The notes under the pieces were generated by a model. That model saw nothing but the letters and a program-made list of their open reading frames with translations, was not told the DNA's origin and did no database searches. The position numbers were made by a program, and so were the translations under genes. Below, piece after piece: positions 17,793 through 26,648 of a stretch of 64,000 nt of DNA. The stretch is from Streptomyces sp. H27-H1. GTDB lineage: Bacteria; Actinomycetota; Actinomycetes; Streptomycetales; Streptomycetaceae. The stretch covers positions 1-64,000 of the forward strand of contig NZ_JAPNLJ010000029.1 of assembly GCF_026627445.1 (NCBI RefSeq). Direction: 5' to 3'. Positions within the stretch are counted from its first letter, which is position 1, and each line of letters starts with the position of its first letter.

Positions 17793-20700
17793 TCAAGAAG
17801 CAGGGGCGCCGCGGCGGAACATACGGGTTGCCGTGATCTCGCCGTGGATCGTCTCCCCGTCCGTGGACTGCTGCGGCAGTCCCGGGCGCAGGTGCTCCTC
17901 GACGCTGATGTACTTGAGCCCCGCGCGCAGGTCCGCGTCGTTGCGCAGCCGGATGACCAGCGGGAACTCGGCGAGAGCCGTGGTGTCGAAGAGACCCGTG
18001 GTGTAGAGGAGCTGGACGCCGAGCGCGTCCGAGACGGCCCGCTGGAGTTCCAGCAGGTACGTGGCGTTGGCACGCCCGATCGGGTTGTCGAGGAAGAGCG
18101 TGCCCGCGTGCCGCTGCTTGTCGCGGCCCCGGTCGTTGCTGCGCAGCGCCGCCATCGTGCAGTACAGCGCGATCGCGGCGGTGAGCAGCTGGCCGCCGGA
18201 GAAGACGTCGCCCATCTGGCCGACCGGGACCCGCTCGGCGCGCAGCACCGCATCAGGCTTGAGGATCTCCACCGCGATGCCCTTGGGCTCCAGGGCCGCC
18301 TGGACCCCGTGCAGCAGCAGGGACATGCCGTCGCGGCGGCCCTCGCCGAAGGAGGCGGTGCTGTTCTTCTTCACGGCGGCGCGGGTCGCCTCGTCGATGA
18401 CCTCGCCGAGCCGCTCGGTGAGGGTGGCCTGGTCGGGCTCCTCGAAGCGGATGCGCACGAACTCCTGGCCCGACCACTCCCCCAGGCCCTCGGGGAGCTG
18501 GGAGAGCCGCTGGGCGGAGCGCAGGGTGGCCAGGGCCGATTCCACGAGGCCGCGCAGCCGGTCCACGATGCTGTCCCGGTTGCGCTCCAGCTGCGCCAGC
18601 TCGTCGGTGAGGACGCGCAGTCGCGGGGCGAAGGCCACGGCCCAGGCCGCGGCGTGCTCGGGCAGGGCCGAGGCGGGCAGTTCGCGGATCTGCTGGCGCG
18701 CGGGGGTGCGTACCGCCTCGTAGCGGTTGGCGTTGGCGTGCCGGACCAGGATGTCGCTCGCCTCGCGGACGGCGGCCTCGGCGGCCGACAGGTCGGCGGC
18801 GCAGCCCCGTAGCGAGCGGCGGGCCTCGGTGGCGGAGTGGCGGGCCTCCTCGAGGCTGCCGGGGTGCGCCGCCGGCTCCTGCTCGTCCTCCTGGTGGGTG
18901 TGGTCCCGCAGGAGGTCGCGGAGCAGGGCGGCGGTCTCGTCGAAGCCGCCGGCGCCCTCCTCTGCGGTGCGGTGGGCGCGCAGCAGGTCGGCGTGGGCGG
19001 CGCGGGCGGACTCCACGGCGGCGGTGTGGGCGGCGAGTTGGGCGGCGGAGGTACGGAGCATGGCCTGGGCGTCCTCGACGTCGTCGGGGATCAGCTCCTC
19101 GGGCAGCTCGGTGTGCGCCTCGCCCTCGGCGGGGGCGTGCCGTTCGGCCTCACCGCGGAGCCGGCCGAGCTGCTCGCTGGCGGCGGAGGCGCGGGTCTCC
19201 AGCATCTGCACGAGGGCTTCGGCGCGGGCCGCCGCGGCCTGCCGGGAGGGGCCGTCGGCGCCGTCGGTGCCTTCGAGCAGCTGGGCGGCGCGGGTGCGGA
19301 CCTTGTTGGTGAGGCGGTCGAGTTCGGCGAGTGCCACGCTCTCGTCGCTCTCGGCGCGGGCCTGTTCGGAGCGCAGGTCGGCGCCGACGCCGACCTTCTC
19401 GTACAGCTGGGAGGCTGCGCGGTAGGCCTCGCGGAGGGCGGGGAGCGGCGCCTTGGCCGTGCCGTCGCCCTCGGGCAGCGGATCGGGGGCGCCGGCGATC
19501 TCGGCGCGCTCGGCGCGCAGGGCCCGGGTGGTGCGGCGGGCGTCGTCGGCGGCGCGCTGGGCGGCGCGGCGGTCCTCGTCGGCGGCCCGGGCCCGGTCGA
19601 GGCAGACCTCGGCGCGGGCCTCGGACTCGGCTGCTTCGTCGGCGAGTTCGCGCAGCTTGGCCTGCCAGCCGGCGCGCTCGCGCAGCCGGTAGGCGAGGCC
19701 CGCGAGGGCGTCCGCGACACGGCGGGCGCGCTGTGCGGTGTCCTGGCGCTCGTCGCGGACGCGGGTGGCGTCCGCGGCGGCCTCGTCTGCCTCGGCGCGT
19801 ACGGTACGGGCCTCCGCGAGCTCGGCGTCCGTCTCCTCGGCGAAGCCGCGGGCGGCGGCGGCCTGCTCCGCGAGCTCGGCGAGGCGGCCGGGCGGGCAGC
19901 CGGTGCGCCAGGAGACGAGGCGGGCGGCGAGCTCGCGGTCGCCGGACAGTCGGGCGGCGAGCTCGCGGATCTCGGTGTCGCGGGCGGTGGCGCGGGCGCG
20001 CAGCGCCTGGCGCTCCTCGTCGGCGGCGTGCTCGTCGTGCATGGCGGGGTTCGGCGGGACGATGAAGATCCCCGACCCGGTGGAGTCCCCGGCGGGAGGA
20101 ACGGGCGCCAGCAGGGCCGCGGCGGTGCCGACGGCGACGGTGGAGCGGGGCAGCAGGGCGGCGCCGGAGAGGACCTCGCGGGCCCTGGAGTGGGTGCCGG
20201 GGTCGGTGATGACGACGCCGTCGACGAGTTCGGGGCGGGCGGCGAGGACGGCGGCGTGGTCGGCCGGGTCCACGGACTGGGCGAGGTAGCGCCAGCCGGG
20301 GAGGGCCGGGATGCCGTGTTCACCGAGGTACTCGACGGTGGCGAGGACGTCGGGGCCGGGCGGCAGCAGTCCGCCGTCGCCGAGGGCGCCGAGGATGCGG
20401 GAGTCGTCGGCGGCGGCGGTGCGGAGTTCGAAGAGCTGGCGTTCGGCGGAGGCGACCGTGCGGGTGAGCAGTTCGCGCAGTCCGTCGGCGCCCCGGTCGA
20501 GGTCGGCGACCGTGAGGCAGCCGCCGGCCGTGGAGGTGTCCCGGGCAGTGACCCGCCCCGGGCCGCCGGGGGCGCGGTGGGCCGTTTCGGCCCCGGCTGG
20601 ACCGGTGGCCGAGCCGGGCGCACCGGGATCCGTACCGGGCCCGGCCGTACCGGGCGTGCCCGGCGCTCCGGTGGCCTCCGGGGCTCCCAGGAGGGCGGCC

Positions 20701-22520
20701 AGGCGCGGGGCCCCGGCGAGGGATTCGGCGGCCCGGTGCTCGGCGTCGTGGGCGGCCTCGGCCGCGTCGGCGGCGTCCGCCGCGCGGGCGGCGGTGAGTT
20801 CCGCGCGGGATTCCACCGAGGCGGCCTCACGGGCTGCCTCGGCCGCCGCGCGGGCGCCCTCGCGGGATTCGTCCCAGGCGGCCACGGCCGTCTTCTCCGC
20901 GTCGGCGGCGGCCAGGGCGGCGCGCGCCGGGTCGGCGTCGGGTGCGGTGTCGTCGAGCCAGCCGGCCCGGACTGCCTCGGCGGTCTCCTGCTGGACCTCG
21001 GCGAGGCGGGCGCGCAGGTGCTCGGCCTCGCTGCGGGCCCGCTGGGCGGCCGTGGCGGCGGAGGTGGCGGCGCGGTGGGAGGCCTCGCCGGTCTCCTGGA
21101 GGACGGCGGAGCGCTCCTCCTCCTCGTTGGCGGCGCGCTCGCCCTGCTCGGCGGCGGCGTGCAGGGCCCGTACGAGCTCGGTGGCGGCGGTGGCCCGGGC
21201 CGCGAGCGCCGGGGCGGCGTCCCGCTCGGCCTCCAGGATCGCGACGGCGACCCGGGCGGAGCGGTCGGCGGCGGAGCGGTGGCGCAGGACGTGCTCGGCG
21301 GCCTGCCAGGCGGAGTGCAGGGTGCGGGCTTCGATGAGTTCGCGGCGCTGCGCGGCGGCGGCCTTGTCGGCGACGGTCAGGGCCAGCGAGGCGTGCCGGT
21401 AGGCCAGTTCGGCCGAGACTGCGGCGCTGCGGGTGCGTGCGGACTCGGCTGCGGTGACCTGGTGGGCCGCGCCGGTGACCCGCTGCGCGAGGTCGGCGGC
21501 GCGGCCGCGCTCCTCGGCGCCGCGTGCGGACAGCCGCCGGGCGAGGGTGCGGGTGCGGCGTTCGGCGCCGGCGTGGACGTCGCGCAGCCGGGAGCGGGCC
21601 CCGGTGGCCTCGACGATCTTGGTGAGGAGGTCCACGGACCCTGCGGTGAAGTCCCGTTCGGCCATCAGCTCGGCGCGGCGGCCGAGCTTGTTGCCGAAGC
21701 CGTGGACGAGGTCGGCGAGGCCGTCCGTGTCCCGGGTGTCGGTGACGGCGCGCAGCAGCAGGTCGGTGAAGTCGGAGTCCTTCTTGACCGCGAAGAGGCC
21801 GGCGGCCTCGCCCTCGTCCGCGTTCATCTCGCGCTGGTAGCGGAAGAGTTCGGGGTCGAGGCCGAGTTCGGTGAGGTGCTCGTTCCAGCGGTCGTGGATT
21901 TCCTCGAAGTACACCTCGAGGTGCGGGTACGCCTTGCCGGCCTCGGTCAGGCCGTCGCGGAAGCCCTTCATCGTGCGGCGCCGCCCCTGGGCGCCGGAGG
22001 CACCGTCCACGGGCGGGCGCACCAAGGTGGCCTCGGCCACCGGGAGGTTGTCCAGGCTGAGGCCCGGGCCGGGGCGGAAGGAGTACCAGGCTTCGGCGAA
22101 CTTGCGCGGGTCGTTGGAGACTTGGCGTCCGCGCCACTCGCTGACCTTGCCGACGACCACGCATTCGCCGGTCTGGGTGTGCTGCCATTCCAGTGCCACG
22201 TGGCCGCAGTCGTCGGCCAGCAGGAACTTGCGCAGGACGCCGGAGCTGGCCCCGCCGAGGGTGTTGCGGTGGCCGGGCAGCATGACCGAGAAGATCAGCT
22301 TGAGCAGGACGGACTTGCCTCCGCCGTTCTCCAGGAAGAGCACGCCGGCGGGCGCGGGGCGGCGCGGCGGGCCGGTGGGCTCGTCCTCGAAGAACTCCGC
22401 CTGCGCGGGCGCCGGATGGGGCACCGGCTCGCCGACTCCGCGCAGGTCGAGCACGGTGTCGGCGTAGCGCGCGCCGGCGGGCCCGATGGAGTAGAGGCGG
22501 ATCCGGGACAGCTCGTACAT
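17793..22520 (-). CDS. MukB/MksB-like (SMC-type) giant coiled-coil ATPase
   Basis: 1575-residue ABC-type ATPase built like MukB/MksB/JetC. The N-terminal nucleotide-binding half has Walker A ENGGGKSVLL (about 64-73), followed by ~1200 residues of Ala/Glu/Arg-rich coiled coil, and the C-terminal half has the ABC signature FSGGQ and Walker B TLFLDNPIG. An extended Pro/Gly-rich insert (about residues 620-680) may mark the hinge. Such proteins entrap DNA loops as part of condensin-like complexes. Here the residue after the Walker B Asp is Asn, where MukB has catalytic Glu. It lies 52 bases after the 301-residue partner gene in a three- or four-gene unit. Gene name left open. Confidence 0.8.
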   Translation of the reverse strand: MYELSRIRLYSIGPAGARYADTVLDLRGVGEPVPHPAPAQAEFFEDEPTGPPRRPAPAGVLFLENGGGKSVLLKLIFSVMLPGHRNTLGGASSGVLRKFLLADDCGHVALEWQHTQTGECVVVGKVSEWRGRQVSNDPRKFAEAWYSFRPGPGLSLDNLPVAEATLVRPPVDGASGAQGRRRTMKGFRDGLTEAGKAYPHLEVYFEEIHDRWNEHLTELGLDPELFRYQREMNADEGEAAGLFAVKKDSDFTDLLLRAVTDTRDTDGLADLVHGFGNKLGRRAELMAERDFTAGSVDLLTKIVEATGARSRLRDVHAGAERRTRTLARRLSARGAEERGRAADLAQRVTGAAHQVTAAESARTRSAAVSAELAYRHASLALTVADKAAAAQRRELIEARTLHSAWQAAEHVLRHRSAADRSARVAVAILEAERDAAPALAARATAATELVRALHAAAEQGERAANEEEERSAVLQETGEASHRAATSAATAAQRARSEAEHLRARLAEVQQETAEAVRAGWLDDTAPDADPARAALAAADAEKTAVAAWDESREGARAAAEAAREAASVESRAELTAARAADAADAAEAAHDAEHRAAESLAGAPRLAALLGAPEATGAPGTPGTAGPGTDPGAPGSATGPAGAETAHRAPGGPGRVTARDTSTAGGCLTVADLDRGADGLRELLTRTVASAERQLFELRTAAADDSRILGALGDGGLLPPGPDVLATVEYLGEHGIPALPGWRYLAQSVDPADHAAVLAARPELVDGVVITDPGTHSRAREVLSGAALLPRSTVAVGTAAALLAPVPPAGDSTGSGIFIVPPNPAMHDEHAADEERQALRARATARDTEIRELAARLSGDRELAARLVSWRTGCPPGRLAELAEQAAAARGFAEETDAELAEARTVRAEADEAAADATRVRDERQDTAQRARRVADALAGLAYRLRERAGWQAKLRELADEAAESEARAEVCLDRARAADEDRRAAQRAADDARRTTRALRAERAEIAGAPDPLPEGDGTAKAPLPALREAYRAASQLYEKVGVGADLRSEQARAESDESVALAELDRLTNKVRTRAAQLLEGTDGADGPSRQAAAARAEALVQMLETRASAASEQLGRLRGEAERHAPAEGEAHTELPEELIPDDVEDAQAMLRTSAAQLAAHTAAVESARAAHADLLRAHRTAEEGAGGFDETAALLRDLLRDHTHQEDEQEPAAHPGSLEEARHSATEARRSLRGCAADLSAAEAAVREASDILVRHANANRYEAVRTPARQQIRELPASALPEHAAAWAVAFAPRLRVLTDELAQLERNRDSIVDRLRGLVESALATLRSAQRLSQLPEGLGEWSGQEFVRIRFEEPDQATLTERLGEVIDEATRAAVKKNSTASFGEGRRDGMSLLLHGVQAALEPKGIAVEILKPDAVLRAERVPVGQMGDVFSGGQLLTAAIALYCTMAALRSNDRGRDKQRHAGTLFLDNPIGRANATYLLELQRAVSDALGVQLLYTTGLFDTTALAEFPLVIRLRNDADLRAGLKYISVEEHLRPGLPQQSTDGETIHGEITATRMFRRGAPAS

Positions 22521-22572
22521 GGCGGCGGACTCTCGTGGTCTTTCGTAGGTCGTACGGGGACGGGTGGCGGTC

Positions 22573-23478
22573 TCAGGCGTGGAAGGGCAGGCCCGCGTCG
22601 GCGGCGAGCTCCAGGTCGTCGCCCTCGGGCGGCGGCAGCAGGCTGGCGGAGCCGTCGCTGACGGCGACCACGCCCAGTTCGAGGAGCTCGGCCATGGCCG
22701 CGCTGCCCGCCATGTCGCGGACCTGGAGCTGGTAGCGGGGGGTGGTGCGGTACGTGCCTCCGGCCTCGTCCGCGGTGCGCTGGAGGAAGCCTGAGTCGGT
22801 GAGGAAGGCGGCGGCCTTGCCGACGATGCCGGTGGTGGAGCCGGCCAGGCGGCGGGCGTCCTTGGTGGCGCCGGTCGCGCTGCGGCGGGCGTAGACCCGC
22901 CAGGCGGCCTCCAGGCCGGGGGCGTCGGAGGCCGGGTCGGTGTTCTCGCCGAGTTCCTCGGCGCGCTCCTCCAGGCGGCGGCAGGTCTGGCGGACGAAGG
23001 CGTCGACCCCGTTGACGGTGATCCTGCCGATGTAGCCGTCGTCGGCGAGGTCCTCGGGGCGGGGGAAGGCGAGGGCGGCCACGGCGAGGTGGGCGAGGCC
23101 GTGCAGGAAGCGGTCCGCGGAGTCGGCGGTGGTGCGGCGGGCGTAGTCGCCCATGCGGACGGCGAACACCGAGTCCTCGCCGGCTGCCACGGCCATTCCG
23201 GCGCGGGGGGACACCTCCAGGACGACGAGGCCGAGGCCGGTGGCGACGGCGTCGGCGAGCCGGCCGAAGGCGGGGTCCTCGCGGTAGCGGCGCAGGAGTT
23301 CGGCGTACTCGGCGTCGCGGGCGGGCACCAGCTTGGGCTGGAGCCCGAACGCGACGAGCCGGGCCGCGTCGGCGGCGTCCGCCGGGGTGACGGGGGCCGT
23401 GGCCTGGGCGGCCGGGGCCTGGGCCGACGGCGCGTCGGGCTCGCTCCACGCGGGGTGCTCGGCGTGGTGGTCGCTCAC
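22573..23478 (-). CDS. Probable KITE-like (MksE/JetB-type) partner of the giant ATPase
   Basis: 301-residue protein with an Ala/Pro-rich leader (about 1-35) and then a mixed alpha/beta fold. Residues about 45-80 (ARLVAFGLQPKLVPARDAEY) and a middle segment DRFLHGLAHLAVAAL resemble winged-helix packing, and the C-terminal part reads like a second winged helix ending in LLELGVVAVSDGSASLL. MksE/JetB proteins are of similar size and sit between kleisin and SMC genes as here. The identification is by size, position and apparent fold, not by a clear signature. GTG at 23478 has GAGGAG 8 bases upstream. Confidence 0.6.
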   Translation of the reverse strand: MSDHHAEHPAWSEPDAPSAQAPAAQATAPVTPADAADAARLVAFGLQPKLVPARDAEYAELLRRYREDPAFGRLADAVATGLGLVVLEVSPRAGMAVAAGEDSVFAVRMGDYARRTTADSADRFLHGLAHLAVAALAFPRPEDLADDGYIGRITVNGVDAFVRQTCRRLEERAEELGENTDPASDAPGLEAAWRVYARRSATGATKDARRLAGSTTGIVGKAAAFLTDSGFLQRTADEAGGTYRTTPRYQLQVRDMAGSAAMAELLELGVVAVSDGSASLLPPPEGDDLELAADAGLPFHA

Positions 23479-24170
23479 GGGTACGTCTCCTCGGCGGTGC
23501 GGGTGTGGCGGGTACGGGTGGAGCGGGTACGGGTGGTGCGTGGCGCGGCGGTGCGGGTGGCTCCGGCGGAGGGAGGGTTTACCCCACCCCGCCCCTTCCC
23601 GAAAGCAGGGGCAAGCCCCCACACCCCCGGGCGGTACCGGCGGGCCGGGTCCCGCGACCCGACGTCCTGCAAGGCCGGGCAGCCGGTACGCACCGGCGCG
23701 GCCGGGCGGGCCCCCGACGGCGCCGGGGCGGCGCAGGCACTGGCTAGGGCGCGGCCGGGCGGGCCGGCGCGGCCGGTCCAGGCCGGCGCGAACAGCCCGG
23801 CGCGCGGCGAAGCCGAGGCGGTACAGGCCCTGGCCGGCGCACCGGCCCAGCCGCCGCTACGGACTGCCCCGAGCGCCCCGGCCTGCGGCGGCGCCAGGGC
23901 GGCGCAGGACCCGGCCGGCGCGGGACCGGACGGATAGGCGCGGGCGGTACGGGCCGGCGTGAACAGACCGGCGTGCGGCCGCGCCAGGGCGGCGCGGGGC
24001 GTCGGCGGTACGGGCAGTGCTGCGGGGGCGGGTGTGCGGGTCCCCCGGTGCGGGGCTCGGGCGGTGGCGGGGTGGGGCGGTGGGACGGGCAGGGCCTCGG
24101 CCGGGTGGGCGGCGGAGGGCCGGCCGGGCGTGGGGGGAGGCGCTCCGCGGCCCGGGGAGGGGAGGGTCAT
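23475..24170 (-). CDS. Candidate coupled low-complexity reading frame (231 aa)
   Basis: A reading frame of 231 codons fills the gap between the two partner genes. Its ATG (24170) overlaps the upstream stop as ATGA with GGAGG just before it, and its TGA (23475) overlaps the downstream GTG as GTGA. Third codon positions are strongly GC-rich in this frame. The product is Pro/Ala/Arg/Gly-rich with an internal duplication (residues 64-107 and 121-164, both containing AGLF) and an Arg-Thr-rich tail (TRTRSTRTRHTRT). Against: residues ~180-197 (RPGVWGLAPAFGKGRGGV) correspond to a common Streptomyces intergenic inverted repeat, and stops are rare in such GC-rich DNA. It may be a spacer rather than a gene. 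Confidence 0.35.
   Translation of the reverse strand: MTLPSPGRGAPPPTPGRPSAAHPAEALPVPPPHPATARAPHRGTRTPAPAALPVPPTPRAALARPHAGLFTPARTARAYPSGPAPAGSCAALAPPQAGALGAVRSGGWAGAPARACTASASPRAGLFAPAWTGRAGPPGRALASACAAPAPSGARPAAPVRTGCPALQDVGSRDPARRYRPGVWGLAPAFGKGRGGVNPPSAGATRTAAPRTTRTRSTRTRHTRTAEETYP
23679..23981. repeat. Degenerate direct duplication inside the coupled frame
   Basis: Two ~132-base units, 23850-23981 and 23679-23810, are diverged copies offset by 171 bases. In the minus-strand frame both encode AGLF-x-PA-x-T-x-RA, then a Cys-Ala-rich stretch and VR-x-G. The copies stay in the same frame, which is compatible with selection on protein sequence but could be recent duplication of GC-rich spacer. 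Confidence 0.5.
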
Positions 24171-25672
24171 GCCGCCTCCGTGCGGTCCGCCGTCATGGCG
24201 GCCGCGTCCAGCAGGGCGGTGCCGACGATGAGGTCCGCGCCGCCGAATTCCGGGTCGTCGAGTTCCGTGCCGTCGTCGACCGCGAAGAGGAGGCGTTCCT
24301 CGCCCTGGCGGTACGCGGTCCCCACCGCCGGGCTCGCCGCGTGCACGGCCAGCAGGGCGACCAGGTAGGGCAGTTCGGCGTCGGCCCGGCGCGCCTCGGC
24401 CAGCAGGCCGGACAGCCGGCGCGGGGCGTCGTACGGGAGTTCCAGGAGGGCCATCGCGGCGGCGAGCTGCTCCTCGCTGAAGCGGCTGTCGTCGGGGGTG
24501 GCGATCAGGTCCGGCTCCGGCATCTCCGCACCGAGGTGCTCCCGCTCCACGGGCGGGGTCAGCAGGATCTCGACCAGGTCCGCGACGCGTACGGAGACGG
24601 GGCTCCGCAGGCCCGCGCCCGCGGCGAAGAAGGCGTCCGTGACCCGGCCGGCCTGCTCGACCGGGAGCGGCAGTGTGGGGGCCACCAGCTGCCCGTACAG
24701 GTCGATCCCGGAGCGCGGCGCGGGGGCCGCGAAGGACTGCCGGTCCTGTTCGGCGCGGAAGAGCGGGCCGGCGTCCAGCAGCCGGGACTGCAGCTGGGTG
24801 TGGCGGCGGATGCAGTCCTTGACGATGTCGACCAGCTCGGCGGCGCGCCGCTTGTTGTCCGGATCCTCGGCCTCGTCGCGGGCCTTGCGGATGTTGGTCA
24901 GGATCGCGTTCTCGTGGCGGTAGCGGTCGGCGACGTGGTCGAGGGCCTCGGCGATCATGTCGGGGACCGTCACCAGCCAGTCCACCGCCCGTACGTTGCG
25001 CCGGGTGGCGTCCAGCGTGCGGCGCAGGGTCTCGGCGTACTGGACGGTCCGGTAGCGGGCCTGCTCGGCGGCGAGCTGCGCGTCGGCGAGCCGGCCCCGG
25101 CTGATCAGTACCTCCAGTTTGACCTCGGCGGCGATCTGCGCGCTGGTGACGTCCGTGTCGAGGGCGCCGACCAGGACGTTGACGGCCTCGTCCGTCGTGC
25201 GCAGGTACACCGCGCCGCCGTAGCCGGGCACTTCCTCGATGAGCTTGAAGTCGTAGTCGCGGCGGACGTACACCCCGTCCGGGCCGAACGTGCCGTAGAT
25301 CGCCCGGAAACCGCGGTCGACACTGCCGACGTTGATCAGGTTCTCCAGCACCCAGCGGGCCACCCGCTCGTGCTCGGCCGCCGGGCGGGCCGGCGCCTGG
25401 GCGGCGACCCTCGGCAGCAGTCGAGCCACTATCTGCTCGTGGTCGGCGCCCGTGTCGAAGTCCATGTTGAGCGTGACGAGGTCGATCGCGGCGAGCGCCA
25501 CCTCCGCCATCGCGTAGACCCCGTACTCGCCGGCCAGATTGGCCTTGCGTACGTCGAGGTCGTGCAGCGGGGCGGTGCAGGCGAGCGCGCGCAGCCGCCG
25601 GGCCAGGCCCTCGTCGGCGGCCGGGCCCGACGCCGGAGAGGGAAGGGGCTTCGCCGGGGCAGGGAGAGTCAC
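24167..25672 (-). CDS. Probable kleisin-like (MksF/JetA-type) partner of the giant ATPase
   Basis: 501-residue soluble protein, first gene of the unit. The N-terminal half looks globular and alpha-helical (AEVALAAIDLVTLNMDFD), the middle (about 190-300) is helical and charged with long heptad-like stretches (EQARYRTVQYAETLRRTL; NIRKARDEAEDPDNKRR), and the C-terminal part is again globular, a layout expected for MksF/JetA kleisins. Start: GTG at 25672 is preferred over TTG at 25678; no clear ribosome-binding site is seen. It diverges from pxpA across ~175 bases. The role is inferred from the MukB-like neighbour and gene order. Confidence 0.6.
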   Translation of the reverse strand: MTLPAPAKPLPSPASGPAADEGLARRLRALACTAPLHDLDVRKANLAGEYGVYAMAEVALAAIDLVTLNMDFDTGADHEQIVARLLPRVAAQAPARPAAEHERVARWVLENLINVGSVDRGFRAIYGTFGPDGVYVRRDYDFKLIEEVPGYGGAVYLRTTDEAVNVLVGALDTDVTSAQIAAEVKLEVLISRGRLADAQLAAEQARYRTVQYAETLRRTLDATRRNVRAVDWLVTVPDMIAEALDHVADRYRHENAILTNIRKARDEAEDPDNKRRAAELVDIVKDCIRRHTQLQSRLLDAGPLFRAEQDRQSFAAPAPRSGIDLYGQLVAPTLPLPVEQAGRVTDAFFAAGAGLRSPVSVRVADLVEILLTPPVEREHLGAEMPEPDLIATPDDSRFSEEQLAAAMALLELPYDAPRRLSGLLAEARRADAELPYLVALLAVHAASPAVGTAYRQGEERLLFAVDDGTELDDPEFGGADLIVGTALLDAAAMTADRTEAA

Positions 25673-25847
25673 GGGCAAAGACTAGGCGCTGACCCTGACA
25701 ACATCCCAAACGGGATGGTTCGCCCGATCCTCCCGGCCGCCCCGAGGCCGATGGGGACGGCGGCCGGGCCATCGCCCACGGCCCGCCGCCGAGGCGGACG
25801 CGGCCGTCGGCGGGAGCGGGGCCCGCGCGCTGTTCTACGCTCACCGC

Positions 25848-26648
25848 ATGGCTTCCTTGATCACGCCGGACACCCCGGCGGGCACCCCCGTGATCGATCT
25901 CAACGCCGACCTCGGCGAAGGCTTCGGGCGGTGGACGCTGACGGACGACGAGGCCCTGCTGTCCGTCGTCACGAGCGCCAACGTCGCCTGCGGTTTCCAC
26001 GCCGGCGACCCGTCCATCATGCGCCGCGTCTGCGAGCTGGCGGCCGCGCGCGGGGTGCGGATCGGCGCGCAGGTCTCGTACCGGGACCTGGCGGGCTTCG
26101 GCCGCCGCGCCATGGACGTGCCGGCCGGTGAGCTGGCCGACGAGGTGGCCTACCAGATCGGGGCCCTGGAGGTCTTCGCGAGGGCCGCCGGGTCCCGGGT
26201 GTCGTACGTGAAACCGCACGGCGCGCTCTACAACCGCACCGTGCACGACTCCGGGCAGGCCGCCGCCGTCGTGGCCGGCGTCCGGCTCGCGGCCGGTCCC
26301 GCCGGACTCCCGGTGCTCGGGCTGCCCGGTTCCCTGCTGCTGGCCGCCGCCGGGCGGGCCGGGCTGCCGGCCGTCCCGGAGGCCTTCGCCGACCGCGCCT
26401 ACACCCCCGCGGGCACCCTCGTCCCGCGCGGTGAGCCGGACGCCGTGGTCCACGACCCGGACGCGGTGGTGTCCCGCGCGGTGGACCTGGCCGCCGGGCA
26501 CGCGGTGACGGCCGCCGACGGCTCCCGGATCCAGGTCGCCGCCCGATCCCTGTGCGTGCACGGGGACACCCCCGGCGCCGCGGACCTGGCCCGGCGCGTC
26601 CGCGGGGCACTGGGCGCGGCCGGGGTGCGGGTGGAGGCCTTCGCGTGA
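25848..26648 (+). CDS. pxpA: 5-oxoprolinase subunit A (LamB/YcsF family)
   Basis: Subunit of the prokaryotic ATP-dependent 5-oxoprolinase PxpABC, which opens 5-oxoproline to glutamate and so recycles a spontaneous damage product of glutamine/glutamate. The 266-residue protein carries the LamB/YcsF signatures IDLNADLGEGFG and ANVACGFHAGDP, and VKPHGALYN. It is the first gene of pxpABC; its stop overlaps the pxpB start. Confidence 0.95.
   Translation: MASLITPDTPAGTPVIDLNADLGEGFGRWTLTDDEALLSVVTSANVACGFHAGDPSIMRRVCELAAARGVRIGAQVSYRDLAGFGRRAMDVPAGELADEVAYQIGALEVFARAAGSRVSYVKPHGALYNRTVHDSGQAAAVVAGVRLAAGPAGLPVLGLPGSLLLAAAGRAGLPAVPEAFADRAYTPAGTLVPRGEPDAVVHDPDAVVSRAVDLAAGHAVTAADGSRIQVAARSLCVHGDTPGAADLARRVRGALGAAGVRVEAFA

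Noticed and set aside
18837..22661. 1274-codon plus-strand frame antisense to the MukB-like gene
   Set aside because: Gly/Ala-rich shadow of a coiled-coil coding sequence; no start signal or motif.
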